Source: Parvularia atlantis
Lineage: Eukaryota > Opisthokonta > Rotosphaerida
Direction of reading: 5' to 3'
DNA length: 11,380 nt
Assembly (NCBI GenBank): GCA_943704415.1
Contig: CALSCO010001716.1
Span: 1-11,380 of the forward strand
Shown: positions 1 to 8,562 of the stretch, piece by piece
Position numbering within the stretch: the first letter of the stretch is position 1
How the letters are laid out: the number at the start of each line of letters is the position of its first letter
Made by a program: the position numbers and the translations under genes
Notes under the pieces: generated by a model
The model's input: the letters and a program-made list of their open reading frames with translations, nothing else
The model's database searches: none
Told to the model about the DNA's origin: nothing

Positions 1-52
1 CCCCCCTCCGCGCGCCGCGCCGCCGCCTCCGCCCGAGCACCCCGCGTCCACG

Positions 53-939
53 ATGTCTTCGCCGCGCCGCCGCATCGAGCAGGACGTGATGAAGCTGTGC
101 GTGGCCGCGCCGGCAGCCGTATTTTTTTTTTTTTTGCCTCGATGTGCGGCGGCTCAGGCGCGGCGGCAGGATGATGAGCGACTACGAAGTCACACTCGTC
201 AACGACAACATGCAGGAGTTCTTCGTCAAGTTCTACGGGCCCAAGGAGTGTGCGTGGCGTGCCGTGCGCGCGTCCGGCGCAGCTCACGCGCGCGCGCGCG
301 ACACACACGCCAGCGCCCTTCCACAACGGCGTGTGGAAGATCCACGTCGAGCTGCCGGACCAGTACCCGTACAAGTCGCCGTCGATCGGCTTCGTCAACA
401 AGATCTTCCACCCAAACATCGACGAGCTGTGCGCGGGCCGCCGCCGCTCGCGCTCGCCTCACCCATCGCATCGCATCGCAGCTCCGGCTCGGTCTGCCTC
501 GACGTCATCAACCAGACCTGGTCGCCGATGTTTGGTGCGCACAGCGGGCGCCACGGACGGCCGCGTGGCTGACGGGGCCGTGACGGGGCCGTGACGGGGC
601 CACGCGCACAGACATGATCAACATCTTTGAGGTGTTCCTGCCGCAGCTGCTCATCTATCCCAACCCGACCGACCCGCTCAACGGCGAGGCCGCGGCGATG
701 CTCATGCGCGACCCGGACGCGTACCAGAACAAAGTCCGCGGTGCGCAGCGGCCCCGTGCGCGCCTGCGCGCCGCTGGCCCGGGCTCAATGTCCGGCGCCC
801 CCACACAGACTACGTCAAGCGGTACGCCACGTCCGAGGCGCTCGAGGCCGGCGAGGAGGAGAGCGACAACGAGAGCGAGCTGAGCGACCGAAGATCGTTC
901 AGCGACGACGACGACGAGGCGGCCGGCATGGAGCTGTGA
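53..939 (+). CDS. UBC8: Ubiquitin-conjugating enzyme E2, UBC8/UBE2H type
   Basis: Spliced gene with exons 53-96, 170-249, 314-428, 482-534, 612-740 and 809-939, giving 183 aa, the same length as human UBE2H. The UBC fold is complete: the HPN motif lies at residues 74-76 and the catalytic cysteine at residue 85 in [13 protein letters not shown]. An acidic serine-rich tail follows the fold and ends in GMEL, close to the DMEL end of UBE2H. The enzyme takes ubiquitin from E1 and passes it on with an E3; in yeast Ubc8 works with the GID/CTLH ligase on gluconeogenic enzymes (family knowledge). The start [15 protein letters not shown] matches fungal orthologues, which supports the ATG at 53. Each intron interrupts the frame or shifts it, and removal restores homology across every junction. 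Intron 1 holds a 14-T run and intron 4 an 11-bp tandem repeat. The gene converges on SEC63 with 218 bp between the stop codons. Confidence 0.96.
97..169 (+). other. UBC8 intron 1 with a 14-T tract
   Basis: The donor is GTGCGT and the acceptor GCGGCAG, joining CT|G to make leucine 15. Bases 122-135 are an uninterrupted run of 14 T, the longest pyrimidine run I noticed in a window where most introns are GC-rich and have no clear polypyrimidine tract. It may aid splicing or be a slippage-prone homopolymer. Confidence 0.85.
571..602 (+). repeat. 11-bp tandem repeat inside UBC8 intron 4
   Basis: The unit GACGGGGCCGT occurs at 571-581 and 582-592, with a third copy of nine matching bases from 593. 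It lies wholly in the 77-nt intron 535-611, which is the longest in this gene. The likely cause is recent replication slippage that lengthened the intron. Confidence 0.9.
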
Positions 940-1157
940 CCACCTCGCACCACGCACCGCGCACCGCACCGCCACGCTGCGTTGCCAGCTGGTGTGCGCG
1001 CTGCCGTGGTGGCGTCGCGCGCGCTGTCTGACGCCCGCGGCCCCACCCCCCAACAGACGCAGCGGCGTCGCCCACCACCCTCTGCACATTATGTTTGCGT
1101 GTCCCCTCATCCGTTGCGGTTTACTTCGTTCTGTGGCATGTACAAGGCGGCAGGCCA
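940..1157. other. Convergent intergenic spacer between UBC8 and SEC63
   Basis: These 218 bp hold the 3' ends of two convergent genes. I see no conserved reading frame, RNA gene or clear AATAAA signal on either strand. The left part is CA/GC-rich (many CGCACC repeats). The right part, around 1085-1145, is less GC-rich, as would suit two 3' UTRs and cleavage sites. Confidence 0.6.
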
Positions 1158-4100
1158 TCAATCCTCGTCGTCCGACTCGCGGTCCTGCCCACGCGCGAAC
1201 GCGTGAGCCGGCGGCCACCCGTGGCTGCTCGCGGGGCCGCGCGCACCTCCACGCGTTCCAGCTTGGCTGGTGTCTTGCTCGCGGCGCTGTTGCCCGCGCT
1301 CTGCATCACGCGCTCCAGCAGCGGCGCCTCGTCCTCGTCCTCGTCCTCGACGTAGGTGACCTCCTTCACGGCCTCCTTAAGCGTCTCGCGCAGCTTGATC
1401 TGCGTGGCCGCGCCGTCAGCCCCACTGCGCGTCTCGCCTCACGGGCATGCGGCCACGCGCCTCAATGTCCTTGACGGCGTCGCAGCCGATGTAGGCGTCG
1501 CACAGGGCGTGCACGCTGAACTTGTGCGTCATCGGCTTGGACGTCGGCGGCGTCGGCATGCGCAGCTCCATCTCAAAGATGTACGTGCCGTCGGGCCGCT
1601 GCGGGCGGCGCGCGCGCGCGTGTGGGCGTGGCGCGCGGTGCTTGCGGCGCACGATCGCACCTTATGCACCGTCTTGAACTCGCGGCACTCGAGCGTGCGC
1701 TCGGCGACCGGGTCGACGACAAATATCCAGAAGTTGGCCGTCACCGGCTGTGTGTGCGTTGCCGTTGACAACCCTGCGCGCCCCAGCCGCCCGCACACGC
1801 ACCTGCGGGAACGACGGTGCCAACACCGGCACGGTTTCGGTCACGTAGTCCTCCTCGACCTCGGGCTTCTTCTTGCTGAGGCCGATGAAGCCATCGTCGT
1901 CGTCGTTCTTACTGGCCTTGTCGCCCGCGGCCTCCTTTTCGTCAGCGGCGCCCTTGTCGCCCTCGGCGTCGTTGTCCTGCGCAGCCGCGCCCGCCTCGTC
2001 CGCCGGCGCCGGAGAGTCGTCACCGTCCGTGCCTGCGCCCGCCGGCCAGTCCTCCTCCGGCTTTGCGGGCGACGAGGACGGCTTAGCATCCGGCTTGCGC
2101 GCCTTGCCGCGCTTGCCGCCGCGCTTAGCCGCGGCCTGCGGCATCGCCGGTTTGGCCAGCGCGGGTGATGCGGCGGCGGCGCTCGCGGTTGGGGACGCCT
2201 CTGCCTCGCTGGTCGCCTTGCGCGGGCCGTAGACGAGCGAGCAGACGACCTTGAGCGTGACGATGTCGCCGCCGCGCAGGTCCGTGAGCGTGCCGGCCTC
2301 GTCTGACACTGCCGTTCGTGCGTGCGCCACACAAGTGAACGGGCCGGGCCGGCCGCAACGGCACCGCGGGAACGCACCGAAGACCTCGGCCGTGGTAATG
2401 TCGATGAAGGGCATGCCCTGCGCCACGGCCATCATCAGCGCGTACTGCTGGTCGTCGAGCTTCTGCAGCAGGTGCCTGCGCGGTGCACATGTTGAGCTCA
2501 TGGCAGCAGAAGAGAGCGCAGGGGTACGGGCCGCACCGCCGCTCCTTCTCGGGCTTCTCCAGCAGCTTGGCGATCGTCTTGACCTTGTCCTGCGCGCGCA
2601 TGGCCGTGCTGTGAGAGGAGCACGCGATGCACAGCGCCACGCGTCCCACCTTCTCCTTCTTTGGCTTGATGAGGCAGTACGCGAGGATGTCGTCGTTGTT
2701 CATGTGCGGCAGCTGCACCAGGCACGTCTTGTCACGCAGCTCGCGCTCCCACAGCGCCTGCACCATCATCTGCGCGCTCGGCGACGATCAGCGTGCGCGC
2801 TGCATGCCGCGATGAGATCGCGCACCTGGTGCACTTTGATGGCCGTGACCGAGCACGGGAAGTAGCCCGGGTACTTGTGGAACTGCTCCAGGTCGACGAG
2901 CAGCCGCAGCAGCTTGAGCGAGCGCGTGACCACAAACTTGTAGTCTGGCCTGCCGCGTGAGCAGCCAGGCGTGTGCGCGACGCGGCGCGGCGCACCGTCG
3001 CGCAGGACAAAGGGCACCTCCATCCGGTACAGGTGGCAGCACAGCAGCGCCATGGCCTTGCGGAACGGCAGCGGCGCGGTCTGCGGCGCGGCAGCGCGGT
3101 GAGCAGCCGTGCGCAGGCGACAGGCGGCGGCCACCTTGACCGGCTTCGGAAAGTTCTGCACGTTCTTGAAGACCTGCGGCGCGTGCAGGCGTCAGCCACT
3201 ACGCCGCGTGGTCGGCGCCGGCAGGGCAAAGCGCAGCACCTCCTCCACAAACGCCTCGTCGATCGTGTACTCTTTCAGGTTGCCGGGCGTGAGGAACTCG
3301 GGCGACTTGCCGAGGAAGTGCAGGATCTCTGCGTCGCACATAAGCAGACGGCGCACATGCGCGCGATGCACCAGCACACACGCACCCATGTCCATGACGG
3401 GAGAGAGCTTGTCGATCGGGTCGCCCGGGCGCGGCGGGCGTCTGCGCGCTTGGCTCATCAGCAGGTGCAACGGGACACGGAGCAGCGCACTTTTCCTGGC
3501 GCGCGATCAGCGGACGGTTCTTCTCGTACATGTCGCGCTGGAACGACAACTTGTTGTCCTGGAGCATGTCGTCGGTCCTGCGTGCGGGGCGAGCACGGTT
3601 TGCACTCGCCTTTCACGCCACGCCGCAGGGTCACGCACGTGAACTTGCGCGCGCGGCGCACGAAGAAGTACACGCCCGCGACGATCGCCAGCAGCACCGC
3701 CATGTACAGCACCAGCATCTGCGCGCGTGTGTGCGTTTTGGATGGCGCGCCCGGCGTCCCGCAGGCGGCGCACCAGCGCCGTGTTCTCGCGCTGCACCAT
3801 CCACTTTGGCAGCGCAATGCCCATGGTGAACTCTGCAGTGCCGCGGCGGCGCGTGAGTGCGGGCACAGCACAAGGCAGCATGCGCGCGCACCGCGCGTGT
3901 CGTCTGGCCCGCCCGTGCGCTCCCAAATGGCGCGCGCCTCGGCGTTGGTGAGGCTGCGCACGGGCCTGCGTCACGCACGCGCGCAGCCGCCACGGCGTGC
4001 CACGGCGTGCCACGCACACTTCGTAGGCCTTGTTAATGTCGACGATGCGCTGCTCGGCCTCGGCCTGGTTGTCCTGGTTCTTGTCCGGGTGCCTGTGCGC

Positions 4101-4588
4101 CGCCGCGTGAGCCGCGAGCCGCGCGCCGCATGGCGGGGGCACGGCGGGCACCATCGCAGGCTGAGTGCGCGGTAGGCCTTGCGCACAACCTCGGGCGTGG
4201 CGCTCTCGTCGACGCCGAGGATCGTGTACGGGTTCCACTTCTCGGCCACGCCCGGGTCGCCCTTGCTGGCGAGGTAGAACAGGGCGATGAATGCGACCCA
4301 GGCGACGGCGAAGATGACGTGGCGCAGCGGGAAGCGCCCGCCCGCCGCCTTGCCGTCGCGCTCGCCGTCGGCCGCCGCGTCCCTGCCCTTGCCCTTGCCT
4401 GCGACGCGTGGCGCGGCCTGTGTCAGCGGGGGGGAGGGCGACCATGCGGGCCACGTGTGTGCCGCCGCACCGGCCACGAGGCGCCACACGCGGCTGATCG
4501 TCGCCGGCACGAGGTACACGGCCAGCAGCGAGAGCGCAAACACGACGAACTGCGAGCCCGTCTCGTCGTAGTGCGCCGAGCGCGACAT
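1158..4588 (-). CDS. SEC63: SEC63, J-domain subunit of the ER protein translocon
   Basis: Nineteen exons on the minus strand (read downwards): 4588-4152, 4092-4018, 3953-3892, 3832-3774, 3718-3639, 3577-3491, 3441-3386, 3328-3240, 3173-3135, 3080-2996, 2944-2826, 2769-2650, 2589-2537, 2475-2378, 2308-1803, 1747-1661, 1598-1443, 1399-1247 and 1184-1158. They give 795 aa (human about 760, yeast about 663). Membrane segments lie near residues 12-34, 87-109 and 212-231. Between the last two is a lumenal J domain with HPD at 147-149, which recruits the Hsp70 BiP/Kar2. The family motif GIALPKWMV precedes the third membrane segment. The cytosolic Brl region follows, including MMVQALW and LVQLPHM, and is split by a low-complexity K-rich then D/E-rich insert (about 518-640), as in animals. 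The tail is acidic (DRESDDED), the part that binds Sec62 in yeast. The least certain junctions are the intron 3134-3081, which could be coding, and the donor at 3239. Confidence 0.94.
1400..1442 (-). other. Shortest intron found (43 nt) in SEC63
   Basis: The intron runs from GTGAGG at 1442 to the CAG ending at 1400. Reading through it meets an in-frame TGA after eight codons, while removing it joins the Brl domain to the conserved [14 protein letters not shown] tail. A branch-like GCTGAC lies 11-16 nt before the acceptor. The donor is one of the few here with A at +4. Confidence 0.75.
3991..4013 (-). repeat. 10-bp tandem repeat inside SEC63 intron 2
   Basis: The unit CACGGCGTGC (plus strand) is repeated at 3991-4000 and 4001-4010, followed by a partial CAC. 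It lies entirely in the intron 4017-3954, just inside its donor. Like the repeat in UBC8 intron 4, it looks like a slippage product. Confidence 0.88.
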
Positions 4589-4649
4589 GGCTGACGGTGC
4601 GTGTCCGCGTACAGGTGAAGTTTGTAGTCGCGGCACAACGATCACACGT
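4589..4649. promoter_or_regulatory. 61-bp divergent promoter between SEC63 and ARO2
   Basis: The start codons of SEC63 (minus) and ARO2 (plus) are only 61 bp apart, so both 5' UTRs and core promoters must fit here or reach into the coding parts. The centre is less GC-rich than its surroundings (around 4616-4650, AAGTTTGTAGTCG and ACAACGATCACACGTA). I see no clear TATA box. Calling it a shared promoter is inferred from the layout. Confidence 0.6.
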
Positions 4650-6260
4650 ATGTCGAGCTTTGGCTGCCTCTTCCGAGTCACGACCTTCGGCGAGTCGCAC
4701 TGCCGCGGCGTCGGCGCGGTCGTGGACGGCTGCCCGCCGCGGATGCGCCTGGCCGAGGACGACATCCAGCCGCAGCTCGTAAGAACACGCGCGCGACCGC
4801 GGGCGCTCGTCTGACGCGCGCCGATCGATCGGCAGTCGCGCCGCCGGCCCGGCCAGAGCGCCCTCACGACCAAGCGCGACGAGAAGGACCGCGTGGCGAT
4901 CCTGTCGGGCACGGAGGGCGGGCTGACGCTGGGCACGCCGATCGGTGTGCACGCGCGCCGGCCTGTCGGTCGACGGCTAAAGAAGTCGGCCAGGCCTCCT
5001 AGTGCCGAACGAGGACCAGCGCCCCGGCGACTACAGCGAGATGCTGAGCATGCCGCGGCCGTCGCACGCCGACTACACGTACCAGCAAAAGTACGGCGTG
5101 CGCGCGTCGAGCGGCGGCGGGAGATCGTCCGCGCGCGAAACCATCGGTGCACTTGGCACGGACCGATCGCGCACACACTCATGCCTGCGCGCGTGTGCAG
5201 GTCGTGTCGCGGCCGGGGCGATCGCCGAAAAGTGGCTGCGCGAGGCGTACGGCGTTGAGATCGTCGCCTGGGTGAGTGCCGTCGGGGCCGTGCGGCTGCC
5301 GAGCGAGACCGGTGTGTGCGCGTGCGAGCTCTGTTGGGATGCCGGCGCAGACCTGGCGCGCCGCAGTGCACCTCGCGACGATCACGCGCGAGCAGGTCGA
5401 CCGTACGGCCGTGCGCTGCCCCGACGAGACCGTCGCCGAGCAGATGGCGCAGCTGATCGCACAGCATCGCGAGCGCGAGGACTCGATCGGCGGCGTCGTG
5501 TCATGCGTGTGCCGCAACGTGCCGACGGGCCTCGGTGAGCCCGTCTTTGACAAGCTCGAGGCCAAGCTCGCCCAGGCCATGCTGTCCATCCCGGCCACGA
5601 AGGGTTCGCGCCAACGTGCAGCGCCTGTGTGGCGGAGGCCTCACGTCGGGCCAGGCTTCGAGATCGGCAGTGGGTTTGCCGGCACGGAGGTGCCCGGCAG
5701 CCTGCACAACGATGCGTTCGTGGCGCGGCCCGATGGGCGCCTGGGCACGCGCACCAACAACTCGGGCGGCGTGCAGGTGCGCTGCTTGCCGCGGCGCGCG
5801 CACAGGCTGTCAGGGCTGAATGTGTGCGCCGCGCGACCCGCAGGGCGGCATCAGCAACGGCGAGCCCATCTACTTTCGCGTCGCGTTCAAGTCGCCGGCG
5901 ACGATTGGTCAGGCGCAGACAACGGCGACGTTTGACGGCAGCGAGGGCGTGCTCGCGGCGAAGGGTGCGCTCCTTGGTGCCCGGCCAGCGCGTGCTCACG
6001 CCCGCGCACGCAGGACGGCACGACCCGTGCGTGGTCCCGCGCGCCGTGCCCATCGTTGAGGCGATGGCCGCGCTCGTGCTCATCGAGTGCGCGCACGCCT
6101 TGCGCCCCGGCCCGCCGCTGACCGCGCCCGCAGTGCGTGCCTCGTGCAGCTGCAGCGCCAGGCTGCCGCTGCACTGCTGCCCGCGCTCGCCCCTGTGGCC
6201 GACGCCAAGACGGCCGACGAGCAGCCCGAAGCGAAGCGCGCGCGCACTGGGTCCGTGTGA
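4650..6260 (+). CDS. ARO2: Chorismate synthase
   Basis: Nine exons: 4650-4778, 4836-4944, 4994-5146, 5201-5311, 5367-5603, 5655-5776, 5844-5964, 6014-6086 and 6134-6260, giving 393 aa (yeast Aro2 is 376). It catalyses the last shikimate step, 5-enolpyruvylshikimate-3-phosphate to chorismate, using reduced FMN; fungal enzymes also reduce their own flavin (family knowledge). All signatures are present: TTFGESHC near residues 11-18 with the conserved histidine 17, [82 protein letters not shown] across a splice junction, and [20 protein letters not shown]. The protein carries a longer than usual C-terminal tail that includes the basic KRAR. Intron 1 has the only GTAAG donor seen in the window. 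The gene is divergent from SEC63, and the next gene starts 30 bp after the stop codon. Confidence 0.96.
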
Positions 6261-6290
6261 TGCATACGTACTCACCAGTTAGAAGAGTGC
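6261..6290 (+). promoter_or_regulatory. 30-bp gap between ARO2 and the SAM/TPR gene
   Basis: Only 30 bp separate the ARO2 stop codon (6258-6260) from the next ATG (6291). This gap contains no stop in the shared frame, so the ARO2 TGA is followed by ten sense codons and then the downstream ATG in the same frame. The promoter of the downstream gene must overlap ARO2 coding sequence, or the true start is further inside the gene. Confidence 0.55.
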
Positions 6291-8500
6291 ATGCGGAGGC
6301 GCCTGGTGTTGTGGCTGCTCGCGGCCGCGGCGCTTGCCCTCGTGCTCAGCGCGGCCGCGCACGGCGCGCACGGCGACGACGGCCGCGGCGAGCGCGTGCG
6401 AGATCTGCTGCGGCGCGTGGGCCTCGAGCACCACGCCGAGCGCTTCGAGGCCGAGGTGCCACGAAGCAAACCCGAAACGGCCGCCCGCGCCCACGTTTCA
6501 CACGCGCGCGTGCGCGCTCGCTCGCAGGGCCTCACGGTCGACCTGCTGCTCGCGCACGACCTGCGCGACGAGCACTTCCGCGACCTGGGCCTCAAAGTGG
6601 GCGAGCGCGTCGTGCTCGTGGACGAGCTGCAGCGCCTGCGCCAACAGCAGCCCGTGCCCGACGAGCTGCACCACGCCCTGGACGCGACGCCCGTGGTGCG
6701 CGCGGGTCCGCCTGCGCGCCGGGACGGGCCGCTCACGCGGGCGACGCGGGCAGACGATGTCGTCCGAAGCCATCGCGGCCCTGTCGGTGTTCACGGCGCC
6801 GTTCACAGACGACGCCGCGCTGGCCGTGCTGGGCATCGCGCGGGACGGCGCCGCCCCGGGCCAGCTGCTGCAGACGCTCATCACGGCCGACGTCATCCGC
6901 GCCCTGCCGGACGACTCAACGATGCTCGAGCTGACGGCGGGCGCCGCGCCGGGCTCGGCCGACAGCGCCGCCGAGGAGCGTTTCAGCGCGCACTACATCG
7001 GCGTGCTGGGCGATGCCGCACGCAAGTACTACAGCGGGCAGCTGGCCGAGGCCCTCGCGGCCGTCGACCGCACGCGCCCGCACCTCGAGCGCGTGCTGTT
7101 CCACCTGCCGCTGACGCCGCCGACGCTGCTGCGCCTCTTTGACGCGGTATGGTCGGCGCACGCGTTCCTGCTCATGCGCTGGAGCGAGGCCGAGATCGCG
7201 ACGCTGTACGACCGCGTGAGCGCGGCCGTGAACGCCGTAGCGACGCCTGCTGCCGACGGCGAGGCCGCGCCGACGCTCACGCCGCGCAACATGACACTGC
7301 TGGGCGCGTGGAGTGCCGCGACGACGTACCCGGACGAGGCCCTCGCGATGCTCGACGAGGGCGCGTTTGACGACGCCGACGGCCTGCCCAAGCTGCTGCG
7401 CGCCCTCGCCCTCTACCGCAAGGCCGGCCGACTCGCGCGGGACAGGGAGCTGCCCGCGGCGCTCGCGCTGTACGAGGAGGCGCTGGCGCTGCGCGTCGCC
7501 GTGCTGGGCGAGAAGCACCCAGACGTGGCCGAGGTGCGCTGTGCGGCGCGGCCGACTGCGAGCTTACGCGCTGATGTGCGCCGCGCCGCAGCTGTACAAC
7601 GACATGGGCGTGCTGCTGTCGCGCATGCGCGAGTACCAGCGCGCGCTCAAGCTGCACGTGAGGTCGCTTGACATCAAGCAGGCGACGTTGGGCGAGCAGC
7701 ACCCGGACACGAGCGCGTCGTACAACAACATCGGCTCGATCTACTACAAGCTCGAGTTCTTCGAGGAGGCGATCGAGCACTTTGCCAAGGACCTCGCGGT
7801 GACGCAAGCGCTGCTGGGCGAGAGCCACCTCGACACCGCGTCCATCTACAACAACCTCGGTGCGCCAGCTGCACACGTGCGGGTGGGCGCAGACTCACGC
7901 AGCGCGCGCTGGCAGGCAACGCGTACGACTCGCTGTTCAACAGCGCCAAGGCCGTCGAGTACCACCAGAAGTGCCTCAAGATCCGCCAGCGCCTGCTGGG
8001 CGAGAACCACCCCGACACGGCGGCGTCGTACTACAACCTGGGCAACGTGCGCCGCCGTGCCGCGGTCGCGCGGGCCGTGGCTGAGGCGCGCACATGAGCA
8101 GGCGTACCGCACGGGACGCAACGTCAAGCGCGCGCTCGAGAACCACTCGCGGGCGCTGGCCATCCGCGCGGCCGTGCGCGGCGAGCAGCACATCGAGACG
8201 GCGTACTCGCTCAACGCGGTCGCATGGTGCGGCCGGGCCGCGTGTGTGCACGACGTCTGACGTAGGCGGCGCCGCAGGGCGTACCAGCTGTCGGGCCAGG
8301 ACGACAAGGCGATGGAGGCGATCGACGCGGCCGTGCCGATCTTTGTGAGCGTGCTCGGCGCGGGTCACCCAGACACGCAGACGGCGCGCTTGCTGCAGCA
8401 GGTGATGGAGCCACGCAAGAAGATGCTCGAGGAGCGTGCACGCAAGGAGCGCGAGGCGGCCGAGCTGGCGGCGCTGGCCGAGACGGCCGCGGCGACGTAA
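6291..8500 (+). CDS. SAM domain plus kinesin-light-chain-type TPR protein with signal peptide
   Basis: Seven exons: 6291-6455, 6528-6695, 6754-7533, 7592-7859, 7916-8046, 8102-8226 and 8278-8500, giving 619 aa. Residues 1-22 look like a signal peptide or signal anchor (RRR followed by [19 protein letters not shown]). A SAM-like domain follows (about 34-105, with [17 protein letters not shown] and [19 protein letters not shown]), split by intron 1. Residues 114-330 are helical and begin like the winged-helix part that follows NB-ARC in STAND proteins ([19 protein letters not shown]), but no P-loop NTPase is present. Five repeats of exactly 42 residues span 372-581, preceded by a degenerate one. 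Each carries LGExHPDT or a variant and a YNNLG-like motif, the type seen in kinesin light chain and nephrocystin-3. A charged helix ends the protein. The TPRs suggest a binding scaffold; partners are unknown. An ATG at 6757 could start a shorter, cytosolic form. Function is not assigned. Confidence 0.85.
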
Positions 8501-8562
8501 CGGCGCTGTGTGTGCGTAGGCGTACAATGCAAGGGCGATGGAAAACAATGCTGGCGCGCGCG
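8501..8562. other. 62-bp convergent spacer
   Basis: The SAM/TPR gene and the minus-strand hypothetical gene end 62 bp apart. The heptamer ACAATGC occurs twice within the spacer. No standard AATAAA is visible. Both 3' UTRs must overlap each other or the neighbouring coding sequence. Confidence 0.55.

Noticed and set aside
53-939. UBC8 as a frameshifted pseudogene
   Set aside because: Every apparent frameshift falls at a GT...AG intron, and the spliced product has all catalytic residues and the exact family length.
1860-2240. Simple repeats and skewed composition suggesting a mobile element
   Set aside because: These encode the low-complexity Lys/Ala then Asp/Glu insert of SEC63, which is known in the family and keeps the frame.
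3174-3202. A 29-nt intron in SEC63 using the GTAG after the codons for APTTR
   Set aside because: It would be far shorter than all others and the phases do not match the next exon; the 66-nt intron starting at the GTGCTG donor (3239) restores the frame.
2973-4175. 400-aa open frame on the plus strand
   Set aside because: Antisense to SEC63 exons, arginine-rich composition typical of a GC-rich shadow, no recognisable motif.
3971-5467. Long open frames on the minus strand here (498 aa, and 481 aa at 3507-4952)
   Set aside because: They are shadow frames that run over SEC63 exon 1 and antisense to ARO2; only the SEC63 exon parts match a known protein. High GC removes stop codons and makes long chance frames.
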